Positions 1 to 8,101 are shown, counted from the stretch's first letter. The stretch: DNA of 47,687 nucleotides from Thermoleophilaceae bacterium (GCA_040901445.1 JBBDYQ010000005.1:1-47687), one strand, 5' to 3'. Notes: generated by a model from the sequence alone, not told the origin. Translations and numbers: made by a program.

Positions 1-39
1 CGAACCCCAGCTGAAAAGATGGCGGAACTGTTGCGTTGA
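1..39 (+). CDS. 3' end of a truncated upstream gene (possible)
   Basis: Frame 1 is open from the window edge and ends with TGA at 37-39, giving a 12-residue tail ending in EKMAELLR. The composition looks like an ordinary helical protein terminus. Only 12 codons are visible, so this could be chance; no function can be given. Confidence 0.3.
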   Translation, partial: RTPAEKMAELLR

Positions 40-127
40 CCGCCTGAAGCCGCCGTGCCCTATCCAGGACAGTGGGGCTGCCCGACTAGCCTGGAGCGGG
101 GCCCACCGTCGTCCTCCGCCTCCGTCC

Positions 128-1003
128 ATGTCCCCCTCCGTACAGATCGGCCTGCTGCTCGCGCTCGCGACCGCGTTCACGTCGATCGTCGGCTTTCTCT
201 ACAAGCACCGCGGTGCGGTGCTCGCGCCGGACGTGGAGTGGCGCCGGCCCGTGCGCAGCTCGCTGGCCCTGTTCGGGTCGGGCTGGTACACGCTCGGGAT
301 CGTGGTGGCCATGTGCTCGTGGGGCTTCCACGTGGCGGCGCTCGCGCTCGCGCCCATCTCGCTGGTGCAGTCGGTCATCGCGGGCGGGCTCGTGCTGCTC
401 ACGGTGGTGGCGGACCGCCTGTTCGGCTTCCACGTCACCCGCCGCGAGTGGATCGGGGTGGCGCTCACCGCGGCCGGTCTCGCCTTCCTCGCGGCCACGC
501 TGGACGGAGCCGCGGACGAGGCGCACAACGACTGGTCCGCGGGCACGCTGACCGCGTGGGTCGCCGCCGGCGCGGCCCTCGGCACGGCTGCGGCGGTGTT
601 CGCGGTGCGGGCCCTGCACGGGGAGGGCTCGGGCACGCTGCTGGGGCTCTCCGCCGGTCTGCTCTGGGGCGCGTCCGACGTCTCGATCAAGGCGCTCAGC
701 GCGGAGCTCGACGGTGGCGCCGGGGCGGTGCTGCTCCACCCGCTCGCCGCCACGATCCTGCTGCTGTCGCTGATCGGGCTGCTCGTGTCCGCCCGCAGCC
801 TCCAGCTCGGCCGCGCCGTGCCGGTCATCGCGGTCACGAGCGCGGCGGCGAACATCTGGACGATCGCCTCCGGCCCGGTGGTGTTCGGCGAGCCGCTGCC
901 CGAGGAGCCGCTGGCCCTCGTGCTTCGTCTGCTCGCCTTCGCGCTCGTGATCACGGCTGCGGCCCTCACGCCGCCGCCGGTGCGCGCCGCCCAAGCGGCG
1001 TAA
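128..1003 (+). CDS. DMT/EamA-like multi-pass membrane protein
   Basis: This 291-residue protein is almost entirely hydrophobic, with roughly nine to ten membrane-spanning segments arranged as two similar halves, as in the drug/metabolite transporter superfamily. The stretch PISLVQSVIAGGLVLLTVVA followed by a short basic loop and WIGVALTAAGLAFL is typical of the EamA/NIPA-like fold. The substrate cannot be read from the sequence; export of small metabolites or divalent cation transport are both known in the superfamily. It is followed after 18 bases by a CtaG-like gene on the same strand, so co-transcription is possible. The start is the ATG just before SPSVQIG; no strong ribosome binding site is visible. 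Confidence 0.7.
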   Translation: MSPSVQIGLLLALATAFTSIVGFLYKHRGAVLAPDVEWRRPVRSSLALFGSGWYTLGIVVAMCSWGFHVAALALAPISLVQSVIAGGLVLLTVVADRLFGFHVTRREWIGVALTAAGLAFLAATLDGAADEAHNDWSAGTLTAWVAAGAALGTAAAVFAVRALHGEGSGTLLGLSAGLLWGASDVSIKALSAELDGGAGAVLLHPLAATILLLSLIGLLVSARSLQLGRAVPVIAVTSAAANIWTIASGPVVFGEPLPEEPLALVLRLLAFALVITAAALTPPPVRAAQAA

Positions 1004-1021
1004 GCGCGACAATCGGCGGCG

Positions 1022-1843
1022 GTGCGCCTGTCCTTCGACCCTGCCGTGATCCTGCTCCTCGCCGGCGCGGCGGCGCTGTATGTCCGGGCGCTGGCGATCC
1101 TCGCCGAGCGGGGCCAGGAGGTATCGCGGCTCCAGCAGGCGGCCTGGTGGGCGGGTCTGTCGCTCACCGCGATCGCCCTGGTGGGGCCATTTGACTCCTA
1201 CGGGGAAGAGTCGATGAGCGCCCACATGGCGCAGCACCTGCTCGTGGCCGACCTCGCCGCGCCGCTGCTGCTGGTGGGGCTTCGCACCCCGGTGCTGTTC
1301 TTCTACCTCCCGCGTGCGGTGCTCGTGCCGCTCGCGCGCTCGCGCCTGCGCGGGTGGTTTCGCCGCCTGCGGCAGCCGCTCGTGGCGATCGGCGTGTACG
1401 TGGCGGTGCTGTACGTCTGGCATGTGCCCGTCCTGTTCGAGGGGGCGCTGCGCAACGACCTGCTGCACGCTCTTCAGCACGAGTCGTTCGTGCTCGCCGC
1501 CGTGCTCGTCTGGTGGCCCGTGCTCGAGCCCAAGCGCGGGCGGCTGCGCGGCGAGCTGTGGAAGGCGGCGCATATCGTGGGCGCGCGCTTCGCGGGCATG
1601 TTCCTGGGGATGTTCTTCATCATCGCGTCGACCCCGATCTACGCCGGCTGGTACGGGGAGGGGGAGCGGATCTTCGGCCTGTCGGCGCTCACCGACCAGC
1701 AGTTGGCGGGCGCGATGATGCTGTTCCTCGACTTCGCCCTCATGCTGTTCGCCGTGGCGTTCTTCTTCTTCCGCTCCGCCCAGGACCACGACCTGGCCGA
1801 GGCGCGCGAGCGCGCCGGCGAGCGCGAGGCGGCGCTGCGCTGA
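1022..1843 (+). CDS. ctaG: CtaG-type cytochrome c oxidase assembly membrane protein
   Basis: The 273-residue protein has about seven membrane segments and the histidine-bearing helices typical of the caa3-type CtaG family: SAHMAQHLLVADLAAPLLLV near residue 65 and WHVPVLFEGALRN...HALQHESF near residues 137-160. The family is known to help insert copper or otherwise mature the CuA/CuB centres of haem-copper oxidases; the exact role here is inferred from family membership. Start is GTG. Its TGA overlaps the ATG of the next gene (ATGA-type overlap at 1841-1845), so the two are probably translationally coupled. No oxidase subunits are in the window. The C-terminus is a short charged cytoplasmic tail. 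Confidence 0.75.
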   Translation: MRLSFDPAVILLLAGAAALYVRALAILAERGQEVSRLQQAAWWAGLSLTAIALVGPFDSYGEESMSAHMAQHLLVADLAAPLLLVGLRTPVLFFYLPRAVLVPLARSRLRGWFRRLRQPLVAIGVYVAVLYVWHVPVLFEGALRNDLLHALQHESFVLAAVLVWWPVLEPKRGRLRGELWKAAHIVGARFAGMFLGMFFIIASTPIYAGWYGEGERIFGLSALTDQQLAGAMMLFLDFALMLFAVAFFFFRSAQDHDLAEARERAGEREAALR

Positions 1844-2349
1844 TGCGCCGGGCCCTCGCGCTCCTCGCGATCGGGGCCGCGCTCGGCTCCGCCGGCTGCG
1901 ATCTGGGCGGCGGAGAGGACGACGACGCCGGTGCGCCGCCCGACCGCAGCCCCGTTCCACCCTCGGCCGATCACGCCGACCGGGCCCGCCCGGACGCGGA
2001 CGCCAGCGACCGCGAGGTCATCGACGGTTGGGTGAAAGCCGTGGCCGGGCGCCGCTACGAGCGCGCGGCGGCCTACTTCGCCCCCAACGCGGTTGTGGAG
2101 CAGGCGGGGGAGATCCGGCTGCGCACGCGCAGCGACGCGATCGCGTTCAACCGCAGCCTCCCCTGCAGCGCGGAGCTCACCGACGTCGAGGACGAGGGCG
2201 GCACGTCGCTCGCGGCCTTCCGGCTGCTCCCCGGCGCCGGCGGCCCCTGCGAGGGCTCGGCGCGCGTGCGCTTCACCATTCGCGACGGCCTCATCCGCGA
2301 GTGGCGCCAACTTCCGGAGCCCGCGGCGCCGCAGGGCGACGAGGCGTAG
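1843..2349 (+). CDS. Small lipoprotein with NTF2/SnoaL-like domain
   Basis: The 168-residue product begins with a type II signal peptide: hydrophobic ALALLAIGAALGS followed by lipobox-like SAGC, so Cys20 is the predicted lipidated residue. A disordered Asp/Pro-rich linker (to about residue 60) leads into a compact domain beginning EVIDGWVKAVAGRRYERAAAYFA and ending in RVRFTIRDGLIREWRQL, which reads like an NTF2/SnoaL-type cone fold (helix pair, then beta strands with a final WRQ strand). Two Cys residues in the domain (SLPCSAEL and GGPCEGSA) could form a disulphide outside the membrane. Its ATG overlaps the ctaG stop, suggesting coupled expression. Its ligand or partner is unknown. Confidence 0.7.
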   Translation: MRRALALLAIGAALGSAGCDLGGGEDDDAGAPPDRSPVPPSADHADRARPDADASDREVIDGWVKAVAGRRYERAAAYFAPNAVVEQAGEIRLRTRSDAIAFNRSLPCSAELTDVEDEGGTSLAAFRLLPGAGGPCEGSARVRFTIRDGLIREWRQLPEPAAPQGDEA

Positions 2350-2382
2350 GGCCGGCGGCGGGCCGGCGCCTCCGGGCGGCTA

Positions 2383-2407
2383 GTCTACGGCGCGTTCACC
2401 CGTAGAC
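2383..2407. promoter_or_regulatory. Inverted repeat in the pspA leader
   Basis: GTCTACGG at 2383-2390 is exactly repeated in inverted form as CCGTAGAC at 2400-2407, with a 9-base spacer. It sits between the end of the lipoprotein gene and the Shine-Dalgarno sequence of pspA (GAGGAGG, from 2409). It could be an operator for a dimeric regulator or an RNA hairpin next to the ribosome binding site. A TAGTCT hexamer (2381-2386) overlapping its left arm could be a -10 element. Confidence 0.5.
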
Positions 2408-2422
2408 CGAGGAGGAGCCGCA

Positions 2423-3181
2423 ATGCCAGGCCTGGCCGGTCGCATGTCCACCGTCATCAAGGCGAAGATCTCGAAGATGCTCGACCGTGCCGAGGACCCC
2501 TCCGAGACCCTCGATTACGGCTATCAGAAGCAGCTCGAGCTGCTGCAGAACGTGAAGAAGGGGATCGCCGACGTCGTCACGTCGAAGAAGCGCCTCCAGA
2601 TGCAGTCGCAGAAGCTCGAGCAGCAGGTGGTCAAGCTCGACACCCAAGCGCGCCAGGCGCTCTCGCAGGGGCGCGAGGACCTGGCGCGCACCGCGCTCGA
2701 GCGCAAGAACGTCACCCAGACCGAGCTGCAGTCGCTCGACAGCCAGGTGACCCAGCTCGAGCAGCAGCAGGACCAGCTCACCGAGAACGAGAAGAAGCTG
2801 CGCGCGAAGATCGAGGCCTTCCGGAGCAAGAAGGAGGTCATCAAGGCGCAGTACTCCGCCGCCGAGGCGCAGGTGCGGATCTCCGAGGCCGCCAACGGCG
2901 TGGGCGAGGAGATGGCCGATCTCGGCCTCGCCATCCAGCGTGCCGAGCAGAAGACCGAGGACATGAAGGCGCGCTCCCAGGCCGTGCAGGAGCTCGAGGC
3001 CGCCGGCACGTTCGAGGACCTCGGCCAGCTCGGCTCCGGCGGGGACGACATCGACCGCGAGCTCGCGCAGCTCAGCTCCGGCACGCAGGTGGACGACGAG
3101 ATGGCCAAGATGAAGGCCGAGCTCGGCTCCGGGAGCGAGACTCCTCAGCAGCTCGGCGACGGCGGAAAGGAGCAGGCGTGA
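2423..3181 (+). CDS. pspA: PspA/IM30 phage-shock protein A
   Basis: This 252-residue protein is a PspA/IM30/ESCRT-III superfamily member: an N-terminal amphipathic stretch (GRMSTVIKAKISKMLDRAED) that would touch membrane, then a long, almost uninterrupted coiled coil (residues about 30-185) rich in Gln, Glu, Lys and Ala, followed by an acidic/glycine-rich tail with little structure. Family members polymerise on stressed membranes and help keep the envelope intact. The strong Shine-Dalgarno GAGGAGG lies 7-13 bases before the ATG. The gene overlaps pspAA by four bases. The tail beyond residue 190 is an actinobacterial-style extension. Identification is firm from fold, length and neighbour. Confidence 0.93.
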   Translation: MPGLAGRMSTVIKAKISKMLDRAEDPSETLDYGYQKQLELLQNVKKGIADVVTSKKRLQMQSQKLEQQVVKLDTQARQALSQGREDLARTALERKNVTQTELQSLDSQVTQLEQQQDQLTENEKKLRAKIEAFRSKKEVIKAQYSAAEAQVRISEAANGVGEEMADLGLAIQRAEQKTEDMKARSQAVQELEAAGTFEDLGQLGSGGDDIDRELAQLSSGTQVDDEMAKMKAELGSGSETPQQLGDGGKEQA

Positions 3182-3456
3182 TCGTCCGGATCTCGAGCGA
3201 GGGGCAGTTCCGGCTGCCCGACGGCGACGCGGAGCGTCTCAACGAGATGGACAACGAGGCCGTGGCCGCCGTCGAGGCCGGCGACGAGGAGCGCTTCCGC
3301 TCCCTCTGGGATCAGATGCTCGCGCTGGTGGCGGCGGACGGCAAGGAGCTGGGGGACGACGAGCTCGAGGAGTCCGACGTGATCCTGCCCCCGCGTGACA
3401 TCAGCTTCGAGGAGGCGCAGGGGGAGTTCACGGGGGAAGGGCTCATCCCGGATTAG
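3178..3456 (+). CDS. pspAA: PspA-associated protein PspAA
   Basis: The 92-residue acidic protein starts at a GTG overlapping the pspA stop (GTGA). It begins MIVRISSEGQFRLPDGDAERLNEMD and has a helical middle (VAAVEAGDEERFRSLWDQMLALV), the pattern of the small PspAA family encoded immediately after pspA in many Actinobacteria and Archaea. The family is thought to work with PspA in envelope stress; its biochemical role is not established. The ending DISFEEAQGEFTGEGLIPD matches the conserved tail of the family as I know it. Its TAG stop shares bases with the stop codon of the convergent c-di-GMP gene. Confidence 0.85.
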   Translation: MIVRISSEGQFRLPDGDAERLNEMDNEAVAAVEAGDEERFRSLWDQMLALVAADGKELGDDELEESDVILPPRDISFEEAQGEFTGEGLIPD

Positions 3457-6353
3457 TGACCGGCCCGGCTTTGCCGGGCCTCCAGTTCGGAGAGCAGCGC
3501 CTTGACAGTCGCGGGGTCGAACTGCGATCCCGCGTGGCGGCGCAGCTCCGCCTCGGCGTCCGCACGCGGCAGCGCTGCCCGGTAGGGGCGGTCCGAGGTC
3601 ATCGCGTGCCAGGCGTCGCAGACGGCGATCACGCGCGCGCCGGGCGCGATGGCCTCGCCGGCCAGGCCGTCCGGGTAGCCCGCGCCGTCCCAGCGCTCGT
3701 GGGACGAGCGCACGAGCGGCGCCACGCCCGTGAGGAAGGGGATGCGCTCCAGCATCTGCGCGCCCACAACCACGTGCTGCTTCATCTCCTCGTACTCCGC
3801 CGCATCGAGCGGGCCCGGCTTGGTGAGCACCTCGGTGCGCACCGCGACCTTGCCGACGTCGTGCATGAGGCCGGCGTAGCCCACCAGCCGGCACGCGGCA
3901 TCGTCCAGCCCGAGGCGGTGTGCAACGGCCACCGCGAGCTCGGCGACGTCGGCATGGCCCGCCGTGTAGAGGTCCTTGGCCTCGAGCGCGTCGCAGAGCA
4001 CGGCGATGGTCGTGGTGAACGCGCCCTCGAGGCTCGCGTGCAGCTCGCTGCGGTGCAGCGCGGCGCCCATGTGGGCGGCCACCGCCTCGGCGAGCAGCAG
4101 GTCGTTGGCGTCGAACGCGCCCACGCGCGTGTCCTCGAGGTTGAGCACGCCCCAGACGCGGCTGCCCACCCGGATCGGCACCGCGAGCTCGGAGCGCAGG
4201 CGGGTGTGGACGGCCGGATCGAGGAAGTCTGGACCGAGGTGGTCGGGGTCGAGCTCGGCGTCGTCCACCAGCGCGGGCCGGCCGCTGCGCACCACGCGGC
4301 CGAGGACACCACGGTCGAGCGGCTGGGTCCAGGACGCCACGGCCACCTCGCGGGCGAGCGGCCCGGCCCCGGCGTCCACGCGCAGCACGCCGTCGTCGCC
4401 CACCTTCAGCACGCAGGCCAGGACGTAGCCGAGCGAGCGGTCGAGCTCGCGCACTGTCGCGCGGGCTATGTCGGCGGGGTCGAGCAGGTCGGTGAGCCGG
4501 TGCGCGAGGCGGTTGACCACGGCCAGGCGGCGCTCGCCCGGCGGGGCGGGGCCGGCGGCGCGCCGGTCGCCGTCCTTGCGCGCCTTGGCGGAGTACAGGC
4601 TGCCGTCGGCGTGAGCGAGCAGGACGTCCTTGCTGCCGCCGTCGTCGGGCCATACCGCCGTGCCCACCGAGGCGCTCGTACGCGCGTCGACGGAGTCCAC
4701 GGCGGCGGTCACGCGCTCGGCCACCTCGCAGGCATCGTCGTGGCCGGCGCCGGGCAGGATGACCGCGAACTCGTCACCGCCTACGCGGAAGGCCACGTCC
4801 GAGCTGCGGCAGGCGCCCTCGATCGCGCGCGCCACGTGGCGCAGCACCCGGTCGCCCGCAGCGTGGCCGCTCTCGTCGTTGACGGACTTGAAGCCGTCGA
4901 GGTCCACCAGGAGCACGGCGAGCCTGCCCTCGTGGCGGCGCAACCGGTCGAGCTCCTCACCGATGCGCTCGTGGAAGTCGCGGTGGTTGCGCAGCCCGGT
5001 CAGCGCGTCGCGGCTGGCGAGCGCCTCCTGCGCCTCGTACAGGCGGGCGTTCTCGAGCGCGACGGCCGCCTGGGTCGCGTAAGCCTGGAGCTGGTCCACG
5101 TCGCGGGGGAGGAACGTCCGTCGTTGGGCGCCCAAGGCCACCAGCAGCCCCAGCGTCCGGCCGCGGTACACGAGCGGGGCCGCGCACAGCGAGCCCACGC
5201 TCATGCGCGGGTGGTCGGGGAGGCGGGCGAGCTCAGGCACGCAGCCGACGTCGTCCACGAGCGCCGGCTCCTCGACGTCCCTCGCCTCGGCCCGAGCCCA
5301 CGCCTCGAGCGCAGCCACCACCTCGGGCGGCAGGCCGGAGGAGCTCTGGCAGCGCGGCCCGCCGGGCTCGTCCACGAGCAGAGCGAACTCCTTCCCGCCC
5401 ACGGCGTCGCGGCCGTTCGCCGTGATCTTCGCCAGCACGTCCTCGAGCCTCAGCTCCGAGACCAGGTCCTTCAGCGAGTCCGACAGCCGCTCGCCGCTCT
5501 CGAGATGGTCCTCGAGCTCGGCCTCGAGCCGGCGCCAGCGGGCCCGGCGCGCTCGGATCTCGGTTGCGCCGGCGAACCCGGCCGCGCCGAGCGCCGCGCC
5601 GGCGCCGAACGGGACCAGGGCGGGGGAAAGCAGGGCGCTACCGCCGAAAGCGACCGCCCCGGCCATGCCGGACAGCACCAGCGAGCGTGTGCGGCTGGGT
5701 TCCCAAGCGATGTCGTAGACGCACGGGCCGCCGCCGCTGCGGGCGCCGCAGCGCGCGTGGCTGATGCGCGCCTTGGGCAGGCCGAACAGGCCAGGGGCGC
5801 ATGCCAGGAGGCCCTGCGTGTAGTCGCAGTCCAGCGGGTGGATCGGGCCGTCGCCGGCATCGCGGAACGCCACGCGGGCACTGGTCGGGCGCAGCTCGAC
5901 CAGGTCCATGGTGTGGACGGTGCTGAACTTCGCGTTGGCCCGCACAACGTTCTTGTAGAGCAGCCGCGGCGAGCCGAGCGCGCGCAGCGCGACCTTCAGG
6001 CCGGTGGCCACCTGCAGATCGAGCGCCGCCTCGCCCATGCGGCGGGTGGCCTGCGGATCGTCGAGCACGTCCGCCAGGGCCTCGAACAGGCGGACCTTCA
6101 GGGCATAGGAGAACCAGGAGCCCTCGTCGCGCAGCTCCGCCTCGCGGTCGACCGCTCCGGCCCGGCGCAGGAGGTCGTCAACGGCAGCTCGTCCCGCCGC
6201 GCGCTCGAGGTAGGTGAGCAGCAGCAGCGACGTCATGCCGCTGGTCTCGCGTGGCTCCGGCCGGGGGGTGGAGGGCAGGCGCCGCGCCGCGCCGGAGTCC
6301 ACCCCCGCCTCGACGGGGTCCGGCGCCTTGAGGGTGGATCGCTCGTCGGACAT
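3453..6353 (-). CDS. Membrane-linked GAF-GGDEF-GAF-HD-GYP c-di-GMP protein
   Basis: This 966-residue protein carries both c-di-GMP synthesis and degradation modules. Reading order: disordered N-terminus (1-40); a helical unassigned sensory region (about 41-225) ending in a Cys-x8-Cys stretch; a hydrophobic pair likely to cross or touch the membrane (about 226-270); GAF-like domain (about 300-445); GGDEF domain with DALTGLRNHRDF and an intact RVGGDEFAVIL active site; second GAF-like domain with AVPIRVGSRVWGVLNLED; and C-terminal HD-GYP with HDVGK and HERWDGAGYPDGL. Both catalytic signatures are intact, so a bifunctional or switchable enzyme is inferred. It separates pspA-pspAA from pspAB-htpX. 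Alternative: one of the two domains acts only as a sensor. Confidence 0.88.
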   Translation of the reverse strand: MSDERSTLKAPDPVEAGVDSGAARRLPSTPRPEPRETSGMTSLLLLTYLERAAGRAAVDDLLRRAGAVDREAELRDEGSWFSYALKVRLFEALADVLDDPQATRRMGEAALDLQVATGLKVALRALGSPRLLYKNVVRANAKFSTVHTMDLVELRPTSARVAFRDAGDGPIHPLDCDYTQGLLACAPGLFGLPKARISHARCGARSGGGPCVYDIAWEPSRTRSLVLSGMAGAVAFGGSALLSPALVPFGAGAALGAAGFAGATEIRARRARWRRLEAELEDHLESGERLSDSLKDLVSELRLEDVLAKITANGRDAVGGKEFALLVDEPGGPRCQSSSGLPPEVVAALEAWARAEARDVEEPALVDDVGCVPELARLPDHPRMSVGSLCAAPLVYRGRTLGLLVALGAQRRTFLPRDVDQLQAYATQAAVALENARLYEAQEALASRDALTGLRNHRDFHERIGEELDRLRRHEGRLAVLLVDLDGFKSVNDESGHAAGDRVLRHVARAIEGACRSSDVAFRVGGDEFAVILPGAGHDDACEVAERVTAAVDSVDARTSASVGTAVWPDDGGSKDVLLAHADGSLYSAKARKDGDRRAAGPAPPGERRLAVVNRLAHRLTDLLDPADIARATVRELDRSLGYVLACVLKVGDDGVLRVDAGAGPLAREVAVASWTQPLDRGVLGRVVRSGRPALVDDAELDPDHLGPDFLDPAVHTRLRSELAVPIRVGSRVWGVLNLEDTRVGAFDANDLLLAEAVAAHMGAALHRSELHASLEGAFTTTIAVLCDALEAKDLYTAGHADVAELAVAVAHRLGLDDAACRLVGYAGLMHDVGKVAVRTEVLTKPGPLDAAEYEEMKQHVVVGAQMLERIPFLTGVAPLVRSSHERWDGAGYPDGLAGEAIAPGARVIAVCDAWHAMTSDRPYRAALPRADAEAELRRHAGSQFDPATVKALLSELEARQSRAGH
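3462..3480. terminator. Perfect hairpin inside the 3' end of the c-di-GMP gene
   Basis: GGCCCGGC (3462-3469), a three-base TTT loop, then GCCGGGCC (3473-3480) form a perfect 8-bp stem. It lies just past the shared stop codons of pspAA and the convergent GGDEF/HD-GYP gene, and inside the last codons of the latter. No U-tract follows in either direction, but the position suits transcription termination or RNA 3'-end protection for pspA-pspAA. Confidence 0.55.
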
Positions 6354-6424
6354 GCCTGCCTAGGGCATCATCGGCGCGTCCGGATGACCCCTTTAGGGGT
6401 CGGGCGGCCCGGATGCTCGATTGC

Positions 6425-6997
6425 CTAGAGGGGGATTTCCCAGAGCGGGAACCAGCGCTCGACCTCGGGCTCGATCGGCAGCTCGGGGCCTATCTGGGCC
6501 TTGAGCTGCAGCTCGCGCTCGGTGTTGCGCTGCTTCTCCCCCGGAGCGGGGACGAACGGGTAGAAGGAACCTCGCTTGAAGTTGTAGATGACGTGGATCG
6601 GCCGGCCCTCCTCCTCGAACGAGAAGACGGCGCACAGGAGGCGATCGCCGTAGCCGCCGCCCTGAAGCTGGGTGGAGACGGTGTTGAGCGACACGACCAG
6701 GTCCTCGAAGTCGGCGTCGCGCAGGATCACCCAGCGGTAGCCGAACTCGTCGGTGGCTTCCTCGACCTTCGTACCCGTGTCCTCCGCGGAGCCGCGGATG
6801 AGCTCGTTGGTCTCGGTCAGTATCTCCTTGAAGTCGGCGGTGGCGATCGCCTGGAAGACGATGCCAGCGACCCCGCGGTGCTTGAGCCCGACCCCGACCT
6901 CGAGCGTGATCTGCGCCGTGGTCATCGCGAACAGCCGGTCGGCCGCGGGCGCCTTGAGCTTGCGGCCGCCGCCCAGGAGAGCGTCGAGGAATCCCAC
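6425..6997 (-). CDS. pspAB: PspA-associated protein PspAB
   Basis: The 190-residue soluble protein begins MGFLDALLGGGRKLKAPAAD and ends PIEPEVERWFPLWEIPL; together with internal DEFGYRWVILRDADFEDLVVS and YGDRLLCAVFSF these are hallmarks of the PspAB family, found with pspA and htpX in Actinobacteria. No enzymatic motif is apparent. The start codon follows the htpX stop by one base, so the two form a tight operon on the minus strand. By association it should take part in membrane-stress control together with PspA, PspAA and the HtpX protease; this is inference from neighbourhood and known gene clustering. Confidence 0.85.
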   Translation of the reverse strand: MGFLDALLGGGRKLKAPAADRLFAMTTAQITLEVGVGLKHRGVAGIVFQAIATADFKEILTETNELIRGSAEDTGTKVEEATDEFGYRWVILRDADFEDLVVSLNTVSTQLQGGGYGDRLLCAVFSFEEEGRPIHVIYNFKRGSFYPFVPAPGEKQRNTERELQLKAQIGPELPIEPEVERWFPLWEIPL

Positions 6998-6998
6998 G

Positions 6999-7892
6999 CT
7001 AGACGGTGGGCGCCTGGAGCTGCGCCTCGAGCTCGTTGAGCCGCTCGATCCGCTTCTCCATCGGCGGGTGCGTGGAGAACAGCGTCTGGATGGTGCCCTT
7101 CACGCTCGTGGGGACGATGAAGAACGCGTTCATCTGGCCCGCCGTGCGCAGGTCCTGCGTGGGCACCCGCTGCATCTGGCCCGAGATCTTCATGAGCGCC
7201 GACGACAGTGCGCTGGGCCGCCCGGTGATCAGCGAGGCGCCACGGTCGGCGGTGAACTCGCGGTAGCGCGACAGGGCCAGCATCAGGAAGAACGAGATGA
7301 TGTAGACGAGGAACGAGACGAGGAAGATCACGAGGCCGGCCGGGCTGTCGTCGTCGCCGGAGCCGAAGAAGAGCGCGAACTGGCTGATCATCGACGCCAT
7401 CGAGGCGAAGAAGCTCGCGAGCGTCATGATCAGCACGTCCCGGTTCTTCACGTGCGAGAGCTCGTGCGCCATGACCCCCTCGAGCTCGTGCGGCTCGAGC
7501 GTGCGCATGATCCCGGTGGTGGCGCACACCACGGCGCTCTTCTTCGAGCGGCCCATGGCGAACGCGTTGGGCACGTCGGTGTCCGCCACGGCGATCTTCG
7601 GCTTGGGCAGGTCGGCCTGGATGCAGAGCCGCTCGATCATCGCGTGCAGCCCCGGGGCCTCCTCGGGGGAGACCTCGCGGGCGCCCATGGCCCGCAGCGC
7701 GATCTTGTCCGACAGGAACAGCTGCGCGGCCAGCAGCCCGCCGATGACCACGAGCATGATGCCGAAGCCGGCGCCGGCGGCCAGCAGCACGCCGACGAAG
7801 CCCACGTAGAGCAGGCCGAGGAGGAACATCGTGAGGAGCATCCGGGCCTGCAGACCGGTGTCCCGCCCGAAGGAGGTGCGTGTGCGTGCCAT
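6999..7892 (-). CDS. htpX: HtpX-type M48 membrane zinc metalloprotease
   Basis: The 297-residue protein has the M48B arrangement: two N-terminal membrane helices (about 15-60), catalytic motif H143-E-L-S-H147 in GVMAHELSHVKNRDVLI, two further membrane helices (about 155-205) and the downstream FTADRGASLITG motif that supplies the third zinc ligand. HtpX proteases degrade misfolded or damaged inner-membrane proteins. The C-terminus (STHPPMEKRIERLNELE) is the conserved HtpX ending. It is the first gene of the htpX-pspAB pair. The upstream region (7893-8101) is shared with a divergent peptidoglycan hydrolase gene whose leader is a riboswitch. Confidence 0.92.
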   Translation of the reverse strand: MARTRTSFGRDTGLQARMLLTMFLLGLLYVGFVGVLLAAGAGFGIMLVVIGGLLAAQLFLSDKIALRAMGAREVSPEEAPGLHAMIERLCIQADLPKPKIAVADTDVPNAFAMGRSKKSAVVCATTGIMRTLEPHELEGVMAHELSHVKNRDVLIMTLASFFASMASMISQFALFFGSGDDDSPAGLVIFLVSFLVYIISFFLMLALSRYREFTADRGASLITGRPSALSSALMKISGQMQRVPTQDLRTAGQMNAFFIVPTSVKGTIQTLFSTHPPMEKRIERLNELEAQLQAPTV

Positions 7893-7947
7893 TGGCAGGG
7901 ATTCTTGCAGAGGGAGGATTCGGGCTCCTCACGCCCGACGGGTCTGC

Positions 7948-7953
7948 TACTCT
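7948..7953 (+). promoter_or_regulatory. Candidate -10 element of the riboswitch transcript
   Basis: TACTCT at 7948-7953 matches the TAnnnT pattern and would place the transcription start close to 7959-7960, which is the first base of the riboswitch P1 stem. No good -35 box is visible. The call rests on the spacing to the riboswitch. Confidence 0.4.
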
Positions 7954-7958
7954 CTCGC

Positions 7959-8096
7959 GGTCCTCATTGCCGAATTGCCCTGCATAACGAGGGTAAACGG
8001 GGGACCCACCCAGAGGGGGCGAATCGCCGTCAAGAGCACGGTGTAGCGCAAGAAGGCGCGAGCCCGTCAGCTAACCCCGTAGGCGTCTCGAGGACC
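7959..8096 (+). promoter_or_regulatory. Cyclic di-AMP (ydaO/yuaA) riboswitch
   Basis: The leader contains the sequence hallmarks of the ydaO/yuaA class: GGTAAACGGGGGACCCA at 7992-8008, then GGGGGCGAATCGCC from 8015, and AGCCCGTCAGCTAACCCCGT at 8061-8080 followed by AGGCGTC. The ends close with a perfect 7-bp P1 stem, GGTCCTC at 7959-7965 pairing with GAGGACC at 8090-8096. The class binds cyclic di-AMP and commonly controls cell-wall hydrolases and osmolyte genes. Here the only plausible Shine-Dalgarno of the M23 gene (GAGGA, 8090-8094, seven bases before ATG) is part of the P1 3' strand, so ligand-stabilised P1 should block translation. Confidence 0.93.
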
Positions 8097-8101
8097 ACAC
8101 C

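Noticed and set aside
86-1960. Long minus-strand open frame (624 codons) across the first genes
   Set aside because: It is Arg/His-rich, antisense to CtaG and the DMT gene, and lacks any domain; high-GC DNA keeps such frames open by chance.
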